From Rubritepida sp. (lineage in GTDB: Bacteria; Pseudomonadota; Alphaproteobacteria; Acetobacterales; Acetobacteraceae), in contig SKWC01000468.1 in assembly GCA_007129145.1 (NCBI GenBank), forward strand, positions 1 to 11,110: a stretch of DNA of 11,110 nucleotides, written 5' to 3'. Of the stretch, positions 1 through 6,460 are shown piece after piece. Made by a program: the position numbers and the translations under genes. Numbering within the stretch: the first letter of the stretch is position 1; every line of letters begins with the position of its first letter. The notes below the pieces were generated by a model. The model had not been told where the DNA came from, ran no database searches, and saw nothing but the letters and a program-made list of their open reading frames with translations.

Positions 1-429
1 ACCACGGAATTCGGCGTGCTCTACCTGCCGACCGAGGGCCTCTACGCGGAGGTCGCGCGCATTCCCGGCCTGATCGACGAGGTGGGCCGGCGCTTCCGCG
101 TCTTCATCGCCGGGCCTTCGCTGCTGCCGGCCATGCTGCGCACCATCCAGCTCGGCCATGTCACGCTGGCGCTGTCGCGCAACGCCGAGAGCGTGCGCGA
201 GCTGCTGTCTGCCACCAAGGCCGAGATGGGGAAGATGGACGAGGTATTCACCGCCCTGAAACGCCAGCTGGGCACGGTGACGAACAGCGTCGAGCGCGGC
301 CAGGTCCGCACCCGGGCCATCGCGCGCAAGCTGCGTGCGCTGGACTGGATGCCGGCCGACCAGGCGGAGGCGCTGCTGGAGCTGAACGGCCCCGACACGC
401 CGGATGACGAGGAGGGCACCGCCCCATGA
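1..429 (+). CDS. rmuC: DNA recombination protein RmuC, C-terminal part (5' end outside window)
   Basis: The reading frame is open from base 1 and ends at TGA 427-429, giving the last 142 residues. RmuC proteins are predicted membrane-anchored proteins with a coiled coil and a PD-(D/E)XK nuclease-like core, linked to limiting inversions and recombination at repeats. The visible part matches the family: TEFGVLYLPTEGLYAEV near the start, then FRVFIAGPSLLPAMLRTIQLG (split here as FRVFIAGPSLL and PAMLRTIQLG), followed by a long helical tail with E-K-K/R spacing (about residues 60-125) ending in TRAIARKLRALDW. The final acidic stretch (DTPDDEEG) is low complexity and probably disordered. The nuclease-core start and the N-terminal membrane anchor lie upstream of the window. 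The stop overlaps the next start by ATGA, so the transporter gene downstream is probably translationally coupled, which is not a pairing with an obvious functional meaning. Identification rests on remembered family motifs; confidence is high. Confidence 0.92.
   Translation, partial: TTEFGVLYLPTEGLYAEVARIPGLIDEVGRRFRVFIAGPSLLPAMLRTIQLGHVTLALSRNAESVRELLSATKAEMGKMDEVFTALKRQLGTVTNSVERGQVRTRAIARKLRALDWMPADQAEALLELNGPDTPDDEEGTAP
409..416 (+). promoter_or_regulatory. Shine-Dalgarno of the CNT transporter gene
   Basis: GAGGAGGG lies inside the last codons of rmuC, nine bases before ATG 426. It supports this start and allows initiation in addition to ATGA-coupled re-initiation. Confidence 0.7.
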
Positions 430-1661
430 GCACCCTGCAATGGCAGTCCCTGGCCGGGCTGCTGGGGCTTTGCCTGATCTGCTGGGCGATGGGCGGGTTC
501 CGGCGCGGCGTGTCCGCCCGCGTCGTGGTGGGGGGGTTGGTGGGCACGCTGGGGCTGGCCGCGCTGCTGCTCAACATCCCATGGCTGCGCGCGGGCTTCG
601 GCTGGATCACCGCAGGGGTGGATGCGCTGGCGCGCGCGACAGGCGCGGGCACGGCGCTGGTCTTCGGCTATCTGGGCGGCGGGCCCCTGCCCTTCGAGGA
701 AACCGCGCCCGGCGCCAGCTTCATCCTGTTCTTCCAGGCGCTGCCGCTGGTGCTGCTGGTCGGCGCGCTGTCGGCGGTGCTGTTCCACTGGGGGGTGCTG
801 CCCGCCCTGGTGCGGCTGATCGCCGGCGCGCTGCGGCGCGGCCTTGGCCTGTCGGGGGCGGGCGGCTTCGCGGTGGGCGCCAATGTGTTCCTGGGCATGG
901 TCGAGGCGCCGCTGCTGATCCGCCCCTGGATCATGCAGCTCTCGCGCTCGGAGCTGTTTGTGCTGATGACCGCGGGGCTCGCCACCATCGCGGGCAACAT
1001 GTTCGTGGTCTACGCGCTGATCCTGGCCCCGGTGGTGCCCGATGCGGCGGGGCAATTGCTCACTGCCTCGCTCATCTCCGCCCCGGCCGCCGTGCTGGCG
1101 GCGCTGCTGATGATGCCCGGCGAGACCCGCACCGAGGCCGAGCAGGCGCCGGTGAAGCTCTATGACTCCACCATGGAGGCGCTGGTGCAGGGCATCGGCC
1201 AGGGGCTGCAGCTGATGCTGCATGTGATGGCCGCGCTGGTCGTCTTCGTCGCATTGGTGGCGCTGGCCAATGAGGTGCTGCAGCCGCTGCTGGGCGTGAG
1301 CCTGGAGCGCATCGCGGGCGTGCTGCTCTGGCCGCTCGCCTTCCTCATGGGCATCCCGGCCGAACAGGCGGGGGCGGCGGCCGAGTTCCTGGGCGTGAAG
1401 CTCGTGGTCAACGAATTCGTGGCCTATCTGCAGCTGGCCGCGGGCGGCGAGGGGCTGGATGCGCGCGCGCGCCTCATTCTCACCTATGCGATGTGCGGCT
1501 TCGCCAACATCGGCTCGGTGGGGATCATGCTGGGGGGGCTGTCGGCCATCTGCCCGGAGCGCCGGGCGGAGATCCTCTCGCTCGGCCTGCCGGCGCTGGC
1601 GGCGGGCACCATCGCCTGCTGCATGACAGGCGCGGCAATCGGGGTGCTGACGCCGCCCTGA
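426..1661 (+). CDS. CNT-family (NupC-like) nucleoside transporter
   Basis: Encodes 411 residues, very hydrophobic, close to the usual 400-425 of bacterial concentrative nucleoside transporters, which import nucleosides with H+ or Na+ across the inner membrane. The hallmark segments are present in order: GANVFLGMVEAPLLIRPW (151-168, first re-entrant hairpin region), SRSELFVLMTAGLATIAGN (173-191), VVNEFVAYLQ (327-336) and YAMCGFANIGSVGI (354-367). E160, N329, E330, N361 and S364 match the conserved polar residues that line the substrate site in the Vibrio cholerae CNT structure. The usual GQTE/GQxE base-contact motif reads GMVE (157-160), so substrate preference may differ. The ATG overlaps the rmuC stop by ATGA and has a strong Shine-Dalgarno GAGGAGGG at 409-416, nine bases upstream. 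No specific substrate can be named. A phosphate- or drug-type carrier is unlikely given the full set of CNT motifs. Confidence 0.88.
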   Translation: MSTLQWQSLAGLLGLCLICWAMGGFRRGVSARVVVGGLVGTLGLAALLLNIPWLRAGFGWITAGVDALARATGAGTALVFGYLGGGPLPFEETAPGASFILFFQALPLVLLVGALSAVLFHWGVLPALVRLIAGALRRGLGLSGAGGFAVGANVFLGMVEAPLLIRPWIMQLSRSELFVLMTAGLATIAGNMFVVYALILAPVVPDAAGQLLTASLISAPAAVLAALLMMPGETRTEAEQAPVKLYDSTMEALVQGIGQGLQLMLHVMAALVVFVALVALANEVLQPLLGVSLERIAGVLLWPLAFLMGIPAEQAGAAAEFLGVKLVVNEFVAYLQLAAGGEGLDARARLILTYAMCGFANIGSVGIMLGGLSAICPERRAEILSLGLPALAAGTIACCMTGAAIGVLTPP

Positions 1662-1685
1662 GAAGCCGTTAGTCTTATTTTCGTC
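1647..1685 (+). promoter_or_regulatory. Possible promoter for a nearly leaderless aminotransferase mRNA
   Basis: The gap between the transporter stop (1661) and the aminotransferase ATG (1686) contains an AT-rich patch (1670-1682) that stands out in this GC-rich DNA. A -35-like CTGACG (1647-1652) and a -10-like TAGTCT (1670-1675) are 17 bases apart, which would place the transcript start about three or four bases before the ATG. No Shine-Dalgarno is found at a normal distance, which fits a leaderless or nearly leaderless message. The hexamers match the sigma70 consensus only 4/6 and 3/6, so this is a weak prediction by eye. Confidence 0.35.
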
Positions 1686-3014
1686 ATGACGCATCTGATC
1701 CACCGCAGCCTCCGCGCGGCCCCGCCCACCGCCGTCTCCGGCCAGGGCATCTGGCTGCATGAGCGGGGCGGACATGCGGTGATGGATGCCTCGGGGGGTG
1801 CCGCGGTGGCCTGCATCGGCCATGGCCACCCGCATGTGCTGGCCGCCATGCGCGCCCAGCTCGACCGGCTGACCTACGCCCACACCGCGCTCTTCGGCTG
1901 CGAAAGCGCCGAGCGCCTGGCCGACATGCTGGTCGGCGATGCGCCGGGCGGGCTGACCCACGCCTATTTCTGCTCCTCCGGCAGCGAGGGCATGGAGGCG
2001 GCGCTCAAGATGGCGCGGCAATACCATGTCGAGCGCGGGCAGCCGCAGCGCCGCCACGTCATCGCCCGCCGCCAGAGCTACCACGGCAACACGCTGGGCG
2101 CCCTGGCCGCCGGCGGCAACATGATGCGCCGCGCGCTGTATGAGCCGCTGCTGAGCCCGGCCTTCCACCATGTCTCGGCCTGCTACGCCTACCGCGACCG
2201 CGCCGCGGATGAGAGCGACGCCGACTACGTGCAGCGCCTCGCGGATGAGTTGGAGGCGGAGTTCCAGCGCCTCGGTCCCGACAGCGTCATCGCCTTCTGC
2301 GCCGAGACGGTGGTGGGCGCCACGCTGGGCTGCGTCACCGCCGTGGCCGGCTATTTCGCCAAGGTGCGCGAGATCTGCGACCGCCACGGCGCGCTGCTGA
2401 TCCTCGATGAGGTGATGTCGGGCATGGGCCGCTGCGGCACGCTGCACGCCTGGGAGGCCGAGGGCGTCAGCCCCGACATCCAGGTCATCGCCAAGGGGCT
2501 GGGCGGCGGCTACCAGCCGATCGGTGGCATACTGGTGCATGGAAGCGTGATCGAGGCGCTCGCCGCCGGCTCGGGCGGCTTCATGCATGGCCACACCTAC
2601 CAGGCGCATCCCATGGCCTGCGCCGCCGCGGTCGCCGTGCAGGAGGTGATCCAGGGCGAGGGGCTGCTGGACAATGTCCGCGCCATGGGTGCGGCGCTGG
2701 AGGCCGGGCTGACCGAACGCCTGGGCAACCACGCCCATGTCGGCGACATCCGCGGGCGCGGGCTGTTCTGGGCGGTGGAGCTGGTGGCCGACCGCGCCAC
2801 CAAGGCGCCCTTCGACCCGGCGCTGAAGCTGAACGAGCGCGTGAAGCAGGAAGCCTATGCGCGTGGCCTGGGCTGCTACCCGATGGGCGGCACCATTGAT
2901 GGCCGCCAGGGCGACCATGTGATCCTGGCACCCCCCTACAATGTCACGGGGGACGAGCTTGAGATGATCATGGATCGCTTCTCGGCGGCGGTGGAGGCCG
3001 CCCTTGCGCGCTGA
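1686..3014 (+). CDS. Class III PLP-dependent aminotransferase (substrate unknown)
   Basis: Encodes 442 residues, normal length for class III (fold type I) transaminases such as omega-amino acid, diaminobutyrate, ornithine or BioA enzymes. These move an amino group between a substrate and a 2-oxo acid or pyruvate using pyridoxal phosphate. Visible motifs: CSSGSEGMEAALKMARQYH (96-114) with the phosphate-binding SGSE; SYHGNTLGAL (131-140); LLILDEVMSGMGRCG (237-251) with D241 that contacts the pyridine nitrogen; QVIAKGLGGGYQPIGGI (266-282) with K270 as Schiff-base lysine; and HGHTYQAHP (301-309) with the conserved Thr304. The fold is complete and nothing catalytic is missing. Its gene overlaps the methyltransferase gene downstream by 11 bases, so the two are probably one transcript. 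ATG 1686 is the first start after the transporter stop and keeps the family N-terminus (SGQGIWLHERGG, then MDASGGAAVACIGHGHP). The substrate cannot be read from the sequence; databases would probably call it an aspartate aminotransferase family protein. Confidence 0.93.
   Translation: MTHLIHRSLRAAPPTAVSGQGIWLHERGGHAVMDASGGAAVACIGHGHPHVLAAMRAQLDRLTYAHTALFGCESAERLADMLVGDAPGGLTHAYFCSSGSEGMEAALKMARQYHVERGQPQRRHVIARRQSYHGNTLGALAAGGNMMRRALYEPLLSPAFHHVSACYAYRDRAADESDADYVQRLADELEAEFQRLGPDSVIAFCAETVVGATLGCVTAVAGYFAKVREICDRHGALLILDEVMSGMGRCGTLHAWEAEGVSPDIQVIAKGLGGGYQPIGGILVHGSVIEALAAGSGGFMHGHTYQAHPMACAAAVAVQEVIQGEGLLDNVRAMGAALEAGLTERLGNHAHVGDIRGRGLFWAVELVADRATKAPFDPALKLNERVKQEAYARGLGCYPMGGTIDGRQGDHVILAPPYNVTGDELEMIMDRFSAAVEAALAR
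2993..2997 (+). promoter_or_regulatory. Shine-Dalgarno that decides the TTG start of the methyltransferase
   Basis: A perfect GGAGG lies six bases upstream of TTG 3004, inside the end of the aminotransferase gene. No ATG or GTG in the right frame lies close to the predicted protein start, so this site supports the unusual TTG initiation. Confidence 0.65.
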
Positions 3015-3900
3015 CGCGGAGCCACCGCTGAGCGCCGAAGAGGTCATCCTCACCTACCGGGCGGTGCTTGGCCGGCTGCCGGAGAACCACGACATCATCG
3101 AGGCGCATCGCCGCGCCCATGGCAGCGTCGAGGCCTTCGCCGCCGCGGTGCTCGGCAGCGAGGAGTTCCGCGAGCAGGTGCTGCCCGCCGCGCTGCGGCC
3201 GCTGCCCGTGCCCCTGCCGGCCAATGATGTGCAGACCAGGCTCGACCCCGCCAGCCTGCCCGGGCTGCTGGAGCGCGCATGCGCCGCGCGCCAGCACGAA
3301 GGCCCCGACATGGACGTGTCGCAGCGGGTCGCGCTGCTGGACGCGCTGCTGGCGCGGCTCGGCCGGCTGCCGGAAAGCATCGGCCATTGCGTGGAGCACG
3401 GCTGCGGCGAGGGCCGCCTCATCCCGCATCTGGCCGCGCGCTTCGGGCGCGTCACCGGGCTCGATGCCTCGCGCGTCAGCCTCGCCACGGCGGCGGCGGC
3501 GCTGAATGCGCAGGGCATCACGCGGGCGGCGCTGGCGCAGGTCACGGCCGAGGCGCTGTTCCCCGCCGCCGATTGCGATCTCTGGCTGTGCCTGGGCGGG
3601 ATGCGCTTCCACCCCCCGCCGCTGGCCATGGTCGTGCTGGAGGCGGCGCTGGATGCGCTGAACCCCGGCGGGCTCGCGGTCTTCGACCTCCCGGTTTGGA
3701 TCGCGGACTACCGCTTCAGCACCGCGGGCGACCCGGCCACCCCGGCCGGCGGCGAGACGCATGCCCTGCCCCAGCCCGTCATCTTCGCCCTGGCCGATGC
3801 GATGGGCTGCGTGCCGCGGCTGCTGCGCGAGACCCCGCCGCCCGGCGGCCAGGCCGGACGGATGCTGGTCAACCTCTTCGTGCTGGAGAAGCGGCGCTAG
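3004..3900 (+). CDS. SAM-dependent class I methyltransferase with a DUF4214-like N-terminus
   Basis: Encodes 298 residues. The core is a Rossmann-type methyltransferase domain (about 105-297): motif I VEHGCGEGRLIPHLAARFG (130-148) binds S-adenosylmethionine, D154 in VTGLDAS ends the second strand and should hold the ribose, ADCDLWLCLGG (189-199) is the motif IV strand, and LNPGGLAVFDLP (219-230) is the strand before the cap region. Residues 10-57 (SAEEVILTYRAVLGRLPENHD, split as SAEEVILTYRAVLG and RLPENHD, through LGSEEFRE) resemble the short helical module found before some alphaproteobacterial methyltransferases and glycosyltransferases (DUF4214-like). The TTG start is chosen because GGAGG lies six bases upstream and the N-terminal module would be cut by later starts. 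It overlaps the aminotransferase gene by 11 bases. The substrate is unknown; sugar, small-molecule or protein methylation are all possible. No signal peptide or membrane segment is seen, so it is probably cytoplasmic. Confidence 0.8.
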   Translation: MRADAEPPLSAEEVILTYRAVLGRLPENHDIIEAHRRAHGSVEAFAAAVLGSEEFREQVLPAALRPLPVPLPANDVQTRLDPASLPGLLERACAARQHEGPDMDVSQRVALLDALLARLGRLPESIGHCVEHGCGEGRLIPHLAARFGRVTGLDASRVSLATAAAALNAQGITRAALAQVTAEALFPAADCDLWLCLGGMRFHPPPLAMVVLEAALDALNPGGLAVFDLPVWIADYRFSTAGDPATPAGGETHALPQPVIFALADAMGCVPRLLRETPPPGGQAGRMLVNLFVLEKRR

Positions 3901-3920
3901 CCCTGTGGCGCATCCGGGCG

Positions 3921-3926
3921 TAGCTT
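3921..3926 (+). promoter_or_regulatory. Possible -10 element for a leaderless nudC mRNA
   Basis: TAGCTT ends seven bases before ATG 3934, the spacing expected if transcription starts at the A of the start codon. No Shine-Dalgarno is present in the 33-base gap after the methyltransferase stop. I see no good -35 hexamer, so the call is tentative. Confidence 0.3.
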
Positions 3927-3933
3927 GCGCGCC

Positions 3934-4857
3934 ATGCTCGCGATCCCCGCCCAAAGGGCGAATGCCTACACGGAAAGCCCCCTCGACCGCGCCGGCAAGC
4001 TGCGCGACGACCCGGCCTTCATAGACGCCGCCCTGGGCGACGACGCCACCCTGTTCGTGCCGGTCTGGCGCGCGCGCAGCCTGCTGCGCGGCGTCGAGGA
4101 AGGCCGGCCCCAGGCGGTGCTGCTCTCGCGCGCGGGGGCCGAGGCGGTGCGCATGGCCGGCGGGCCCTGGGCCTTCCTCGGCCTGTGGGAGAAGCGGCCC
4201 GTCTTCGCGGTGGATTGCTCGACCGCCGATGACCCGCTGCCGCTGCTGCCCGAGGCGATGGGCGCCTTCACCGACCTGCGCGCCGTGGCGGGGCTGCTGC
4301 CGCCAGGCGAGGCCAGCGTGCTGGCGCATGCGCGCGGCATGATGCATTGGCGGGTGAAGCACCGCTTCTGCGGGGTCTGCGGCAGCGTGTGCGAGCCGCG
4401 CAGCGCCGGCCACGCCATGGTCTGCACCGCCTGCAACGCGCAGCATTTCCCGCGCACGGACCCCGCCGTGATCATGCTGGTGGTGCGCGGCGACCGCTGC
4501 CTGCTGGGCCATTCCCACCGCTTTCCCAATGTGAAGATGTATTCGACGCTGGCCGGCTTCGTGGAGCCGGGCGAAAGCTTCGAGGAGGCGGTCCGCCGCG
4601 AGGTGATGGAGGAGACGGGCGTGGCCGTGGGCCTTGTCCGCTACCATTCCTCGCAGCCCTGGCCCTTCCCCTCCTCCATCATGATCGGCTTCCACGCCGA
4701 GGGGCTGACCGAGGCCATCACCCTCGACCCAGAGGAATTGCGCGACGCGCGCTGGTTCAGCCGCGCCGAATTGCGCGACCCCGCCCCCCAGGGCTTTTCA
4801 CTGCCGCGGCCGGATTCCATCGCCCGCCGCCTGATCGAGGATTGGCTCGACGCATGA
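3934..4857 (+). CDS. nudC: NAD(H) diphosphatase / NAD-RNA decapping Nudix hydrolase NudC
   Basis: Encodes 307 residues. NudC splits NAD(H) into NMN(H) and AMP and, in characterised members, removes NAD caps from RNA; it acts in the cytoplasm as a dimer. The family layout is complete: a divergent N-terminal domain (1-140), a zinc ribbon with C146, C149, C164 and C167 (FCGVCG and CTAC), and a catalytic Nudix domain. The Nudix box fits the consensus exactly: G208, E214, then REVMEETGV (222-230), with E223, E226 and E227 as metal ligands. The signature SQPWPFPSS (240-248) that separates NADH pyrophosphatases from other Nudix enzymes is intact. ATG 3934 is preferred over an in-frame TTG at 3925, which adds only three residues and overlaps the possible -10 element. 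The stop overlaps the small lipoprotein gene by ATGA, so those two are probably co-expressed. Confidence 0.96.
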   Translation: MLAIPAQRANAYTESPLDRAGKLRDDPAFIDAALGDDATLFVPVWRARSLLRGVEEGRPQAVLLSRAGAEAVRMAGGPWAFLGLWEKRPVFAVDCSTADDPLPLLPEAMGAFTDLRAVAGLLPPGEASVLAHARGMMHWRVKHRFCGVCGSVCEPRSAGHAMVCTACNAQHFPRTDPAVIMLVVRGDRCLLGHSHRFPNVKMYSTLAGFVEPGESFEEAVRREVMEETGVAVGLVRYHSSQPWPFPSSIMIGFHAEGLTEAITLDPEELRDARWFSRAELRDPAPQGFSLPRPDSIARRLIEDWLDA

Positions 4858-5147
4858 CGCGCCCGCTGCTTCTGCTGCCCCTGCTGCTTGGCCTCGCCGC
4901 CTGCGGGAACGCGCCTTCGCGCCCCGCGGGGCCGGCCCTGCTGGACGCGCAATGCCGCGCCGAGGCCGAGGCCTCGATCCCCGCGCGCGCGGCGTCGCGC
5001 AGCTTCAATCCCAACACGGTCGGCATCGCGCCCACCGCCGGCGAACTCTCCCGCGAGGAGGCGGTGGCCGCCGCCTATCGCGACTGCCTGCGCCGCCGCG
5101 GCATGGCGGCCCCGGGCGGGGTGGAGCGGGTGCGCCGCGGCTGGTGA
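4854..5147 (+). CDS. Small putative outer-membrane lipoprotein
   Basis: Encodes 97 residues. The start MTRPLLLLPLLLGLAAC is a short lipoprotein signal peptide with lipobox LAAC and lipid-modified C17. The residue after it is Gly rather than Asp, so the mature protein would be expected to go to the outer membrane. The mature part is about 80 residues, rich in Ala and Arg, with two further cysteines (C34 in DAQCRAEAEA and C78 in YRDCLRRRG) that could form a disulfide. A helical segment around SREEAVAAAYRDCLRRRG (66-83) is likely. The ATG overlaps the nudC stop by ATGA (4854-4857). I do not recognise a named family; small lipoproteins of this sort are common in alphaproteobacteria and usually annotated as hypothetical. 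The reading is supported by the signal peptide, the tight coupling, and the fact that it ends just before the hairpin. Confidence 0.75.
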   Translation: MTRPLLLLPLLLGLAACGNAPSRPAGPALLDAQCRAEAEASIPARAASRSFNPNTVGIAPTAGELSREEAVAAAYRDCLRRRGMAAPGGVERVRRGW

Positions 5148-5153
5148 AGACTC

Positions 5154-5201
5154 AGAGCAGCGTCCGACCGGATGGGATCATCCGGTCGGGGCTCCTGCTC
5201 T
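5154..5201. terminator. Long imperfect hairpin between convergent genes (terminator or extragenic palindrome)
   Basis: Two nested perfect arms are present. The inner stem is CCGACCGGATG (5164-5174) with CATCCGGTCGG (5179-5189), 11 pairs around a four-base loop. The outer stem is AGAGCAG (5154-5160) with CTGCTCT (5195-5201), seven pairs. They are separated by an uneven internal loop (CGT on the left, GGCTC on the right). The structure fills nearly the whole 52-base gap between the lipoprotein stop (5147) and the stop of the minus-strand operon (TAG at 5202-5200), and overlaps that stop by two bases. There is no T-tract on either side, so it is not a classical intrinsic terminator, but position and symmetry suit two-way termination or 3'-end protection. 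It may also be a copy of a dispersed palindromic repeat. Confidence 0.7.
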
Positions 5202-6444
5202 AGGCGAAGCGCGCCGGGCTGTAGGGCTCGGGCGGGATGAAGGGCGCCTCGCCCGTCATCATCTCGGCCAGCAGCCGCCCGGTGGTGGGGCCCAGCGTGT
5301 GGCCCTGATGGGCATGACCGAAGGCGCACCATGCGTTGGCCCGGCCGGGCATGGGGCCGATGGCGGGCAGCATGTCGGGCAGGCAGGGGCGCACACCCAT
5401 CCAGACGGCTTCCTCGCGCCGCTCGCCCAGCGGCAGCAGGGTCCGGGCGATGGGCTCGGCGCGCTCAAGCTGGATGGGGTTGGCGGGCGCATCGGGCCGG
5501 GCGAATTCGGCGCCCGTGGTCAGCCGCACCCCCGCGCGCATGGGCGACAGCGCGAAGCCGCTGGCCGTGTCCACCACGGGGCGGTTCAGGGCCGCGTTGC
5601 CGCGCAGCGCGTAATGCATGTGGTAGCCGCGCTTGCCGAACAGCGGCGGCGCATAGCCCAGCGGCCGCGTCACCTTCAGCGCCGCCGCCCCCAGCGCCAC
5701 CACCACGGTTCCGGCCTCCAGCGGCCCGTCCTCGGACATCACGCGCCAGCCCGCGCCATGCGGCGTGAGGGTCGTGGCGTCGCCGCGGGTGATGCGCCCG
5801 CCCTCGGCCTCCAGCAGGCGCGCATAGGCCAGGACCAGCCCGTTCGGGTCGGGCACGGTCAGCGGCTCGGTCCAGTGGATGGCGCCGGGGCGCTCCACCT
5901 GGAAGGCGGGTTCCAGCGCGGCGAAGCCGGCCGCGTCCAGCGCGGTGTAGGCGACGCCGAAGTCGCGCCGCGCGGCCTCGGCCTCGGCCAGCGCGGCATC
6001 GAGCTTCGCGGGGTCGGCATAGGCGCGGATCCAGCCGGTGGGGCGCAGCAGCTCCATCGCATCGGCCGCGCGCGCCATGGCCAAGTGCTCATCCAGGCAG
6101 GTGGCGACCAGCGCCGCCTGGCCCGCCACCACCTGGCGGTAGCGCGCGGGGGCCGAATTCCACCAATAGCCCAGCAGCGGCCGCGCGAGGCCGGGCAGCG
6201 CGCGCGGGTCATAGACCGCATCCACGCCGCGGTTGCCCGCGATGCGGGCCAATTCGCGGATGCTGCGCGGGAAGGGGTGCGGGAACACCGCCTCGCGCTG
6301 GATGATGCCGGCATTGCCGAAGCTGGCGCCCTCGCCGGGGGCGTTGCGGTCCAGCAGCGCCACATCCAGGCCGCGCCGGCGCAGATGCACCGCGACCGAC
6401 ACGCCCACCATCCCCGCACCCAGCACGATCACGGAATCCGCCAC
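5200..6444 (-). CDS. DadA-like FAD-dependent amine/D-amino-acid oxidoreductase
   Basis: Encodes 414 residues, the usual size for the DAO/DadA superfamily, which oxidises the C-N bond of D-amino acids, glycine or N-methylated amino acids to imino acids. The N-terminal FAD-binding fold has GAGMVG (9-14) after a hydrophobic strand and LLDRNAPGEGASFGNAG (30-46), the second FAD contact typical of DadA-type enzymes. KRGYHMHY (271-278) resembles the substrate-side strand of that group. The C-terminal FAD segment is intact: GVRPCLPDMLPAIGP (350-364) and GHAHQGHTLGPTTGRLLAE (376-394). It is the last gene of the liv operon. The start is GTG, supported by GAGGAGGG eight bases upstream that overlaps the livM stop. 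Context suggests it oxidises a compound brought in by the transporter. True D-amino-acid dehydrogenase activity is only one possibility; sarcosine- or opine-type oxidation would look similar. Confidence 0.88.
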   Translation of the reverse strand: MADSVIVLGAGMVGVSVAVHLRRRGLDVALLDRNAPGEGASFGNAGIIQREAVFPHPFPRSIRELARIAGNRGVDAVYDPRALPGLARPLLGYWWNSAPARYRQVVAGQAALVATCLDEHLAMARAADAMELLRPTGWIRAYADPAKLDAALAEAEAARRDFGVAYTALDAAGFAALEPAFQVERPGAIHWTEPLTVPDPNGLVLAYARLLEAEGGRITRGDATTLTPHGAGWRVMSEDGPLEAGTVVVALGAAALKVTRPLGYAPPLFGKRGYHMHYALRGNAALNRPVVDTASGFALSPMRAGVRLTTGAEFARPDAPANPIQLERAEPIARTLLPLGERREEAVWMGVRPCLPDMLPAIGPMPGRANAWCAFGHAHQGHTLGPTTGRLLAEMMTGEAPFIPPEPYSPARFA

Positions 6445-6452
6445 GCCGCCTG

Positions 6453-6460
6453 CCCTCCTC
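6453..6460 (-). promoter_or_regulatory. Shine-Dalgarno of the FAD oxidoreductase gene
   Basis: Read on the minus strand, GAGGAGGG lies eight bases before the GTG start at 6444 and overlaps the livM TGA. It is the strongest ribosome binding site in the minus-strand operon and fixes the GTG start. Confidence 0.75.

Noticed and set aside
42..3053. A 1003-codon minus-strand open frame covering rmuC, the transporter and the aminotransferase
   Set aside because: It is antisense to three clear genes, rich in His/Gln/Arg with no family motifs, and arises because high GC at third positions removes stops in the opposite frame.
2968..4695. A 575-codon minus-strand open frame over the methyltransferase and nudC
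   Set aside because: Same antisense codon-bias artefact; composition is dominated by Arg/Gln/Gly/His and the sense genes have complete catalytic motifs.
5154..5201. Riboswitch or small RNA at the convergent junction
   Set aside because: The gap is only 52 bases, lies after both stop codons, and shows a simple hairpin without conserved aptamer features.
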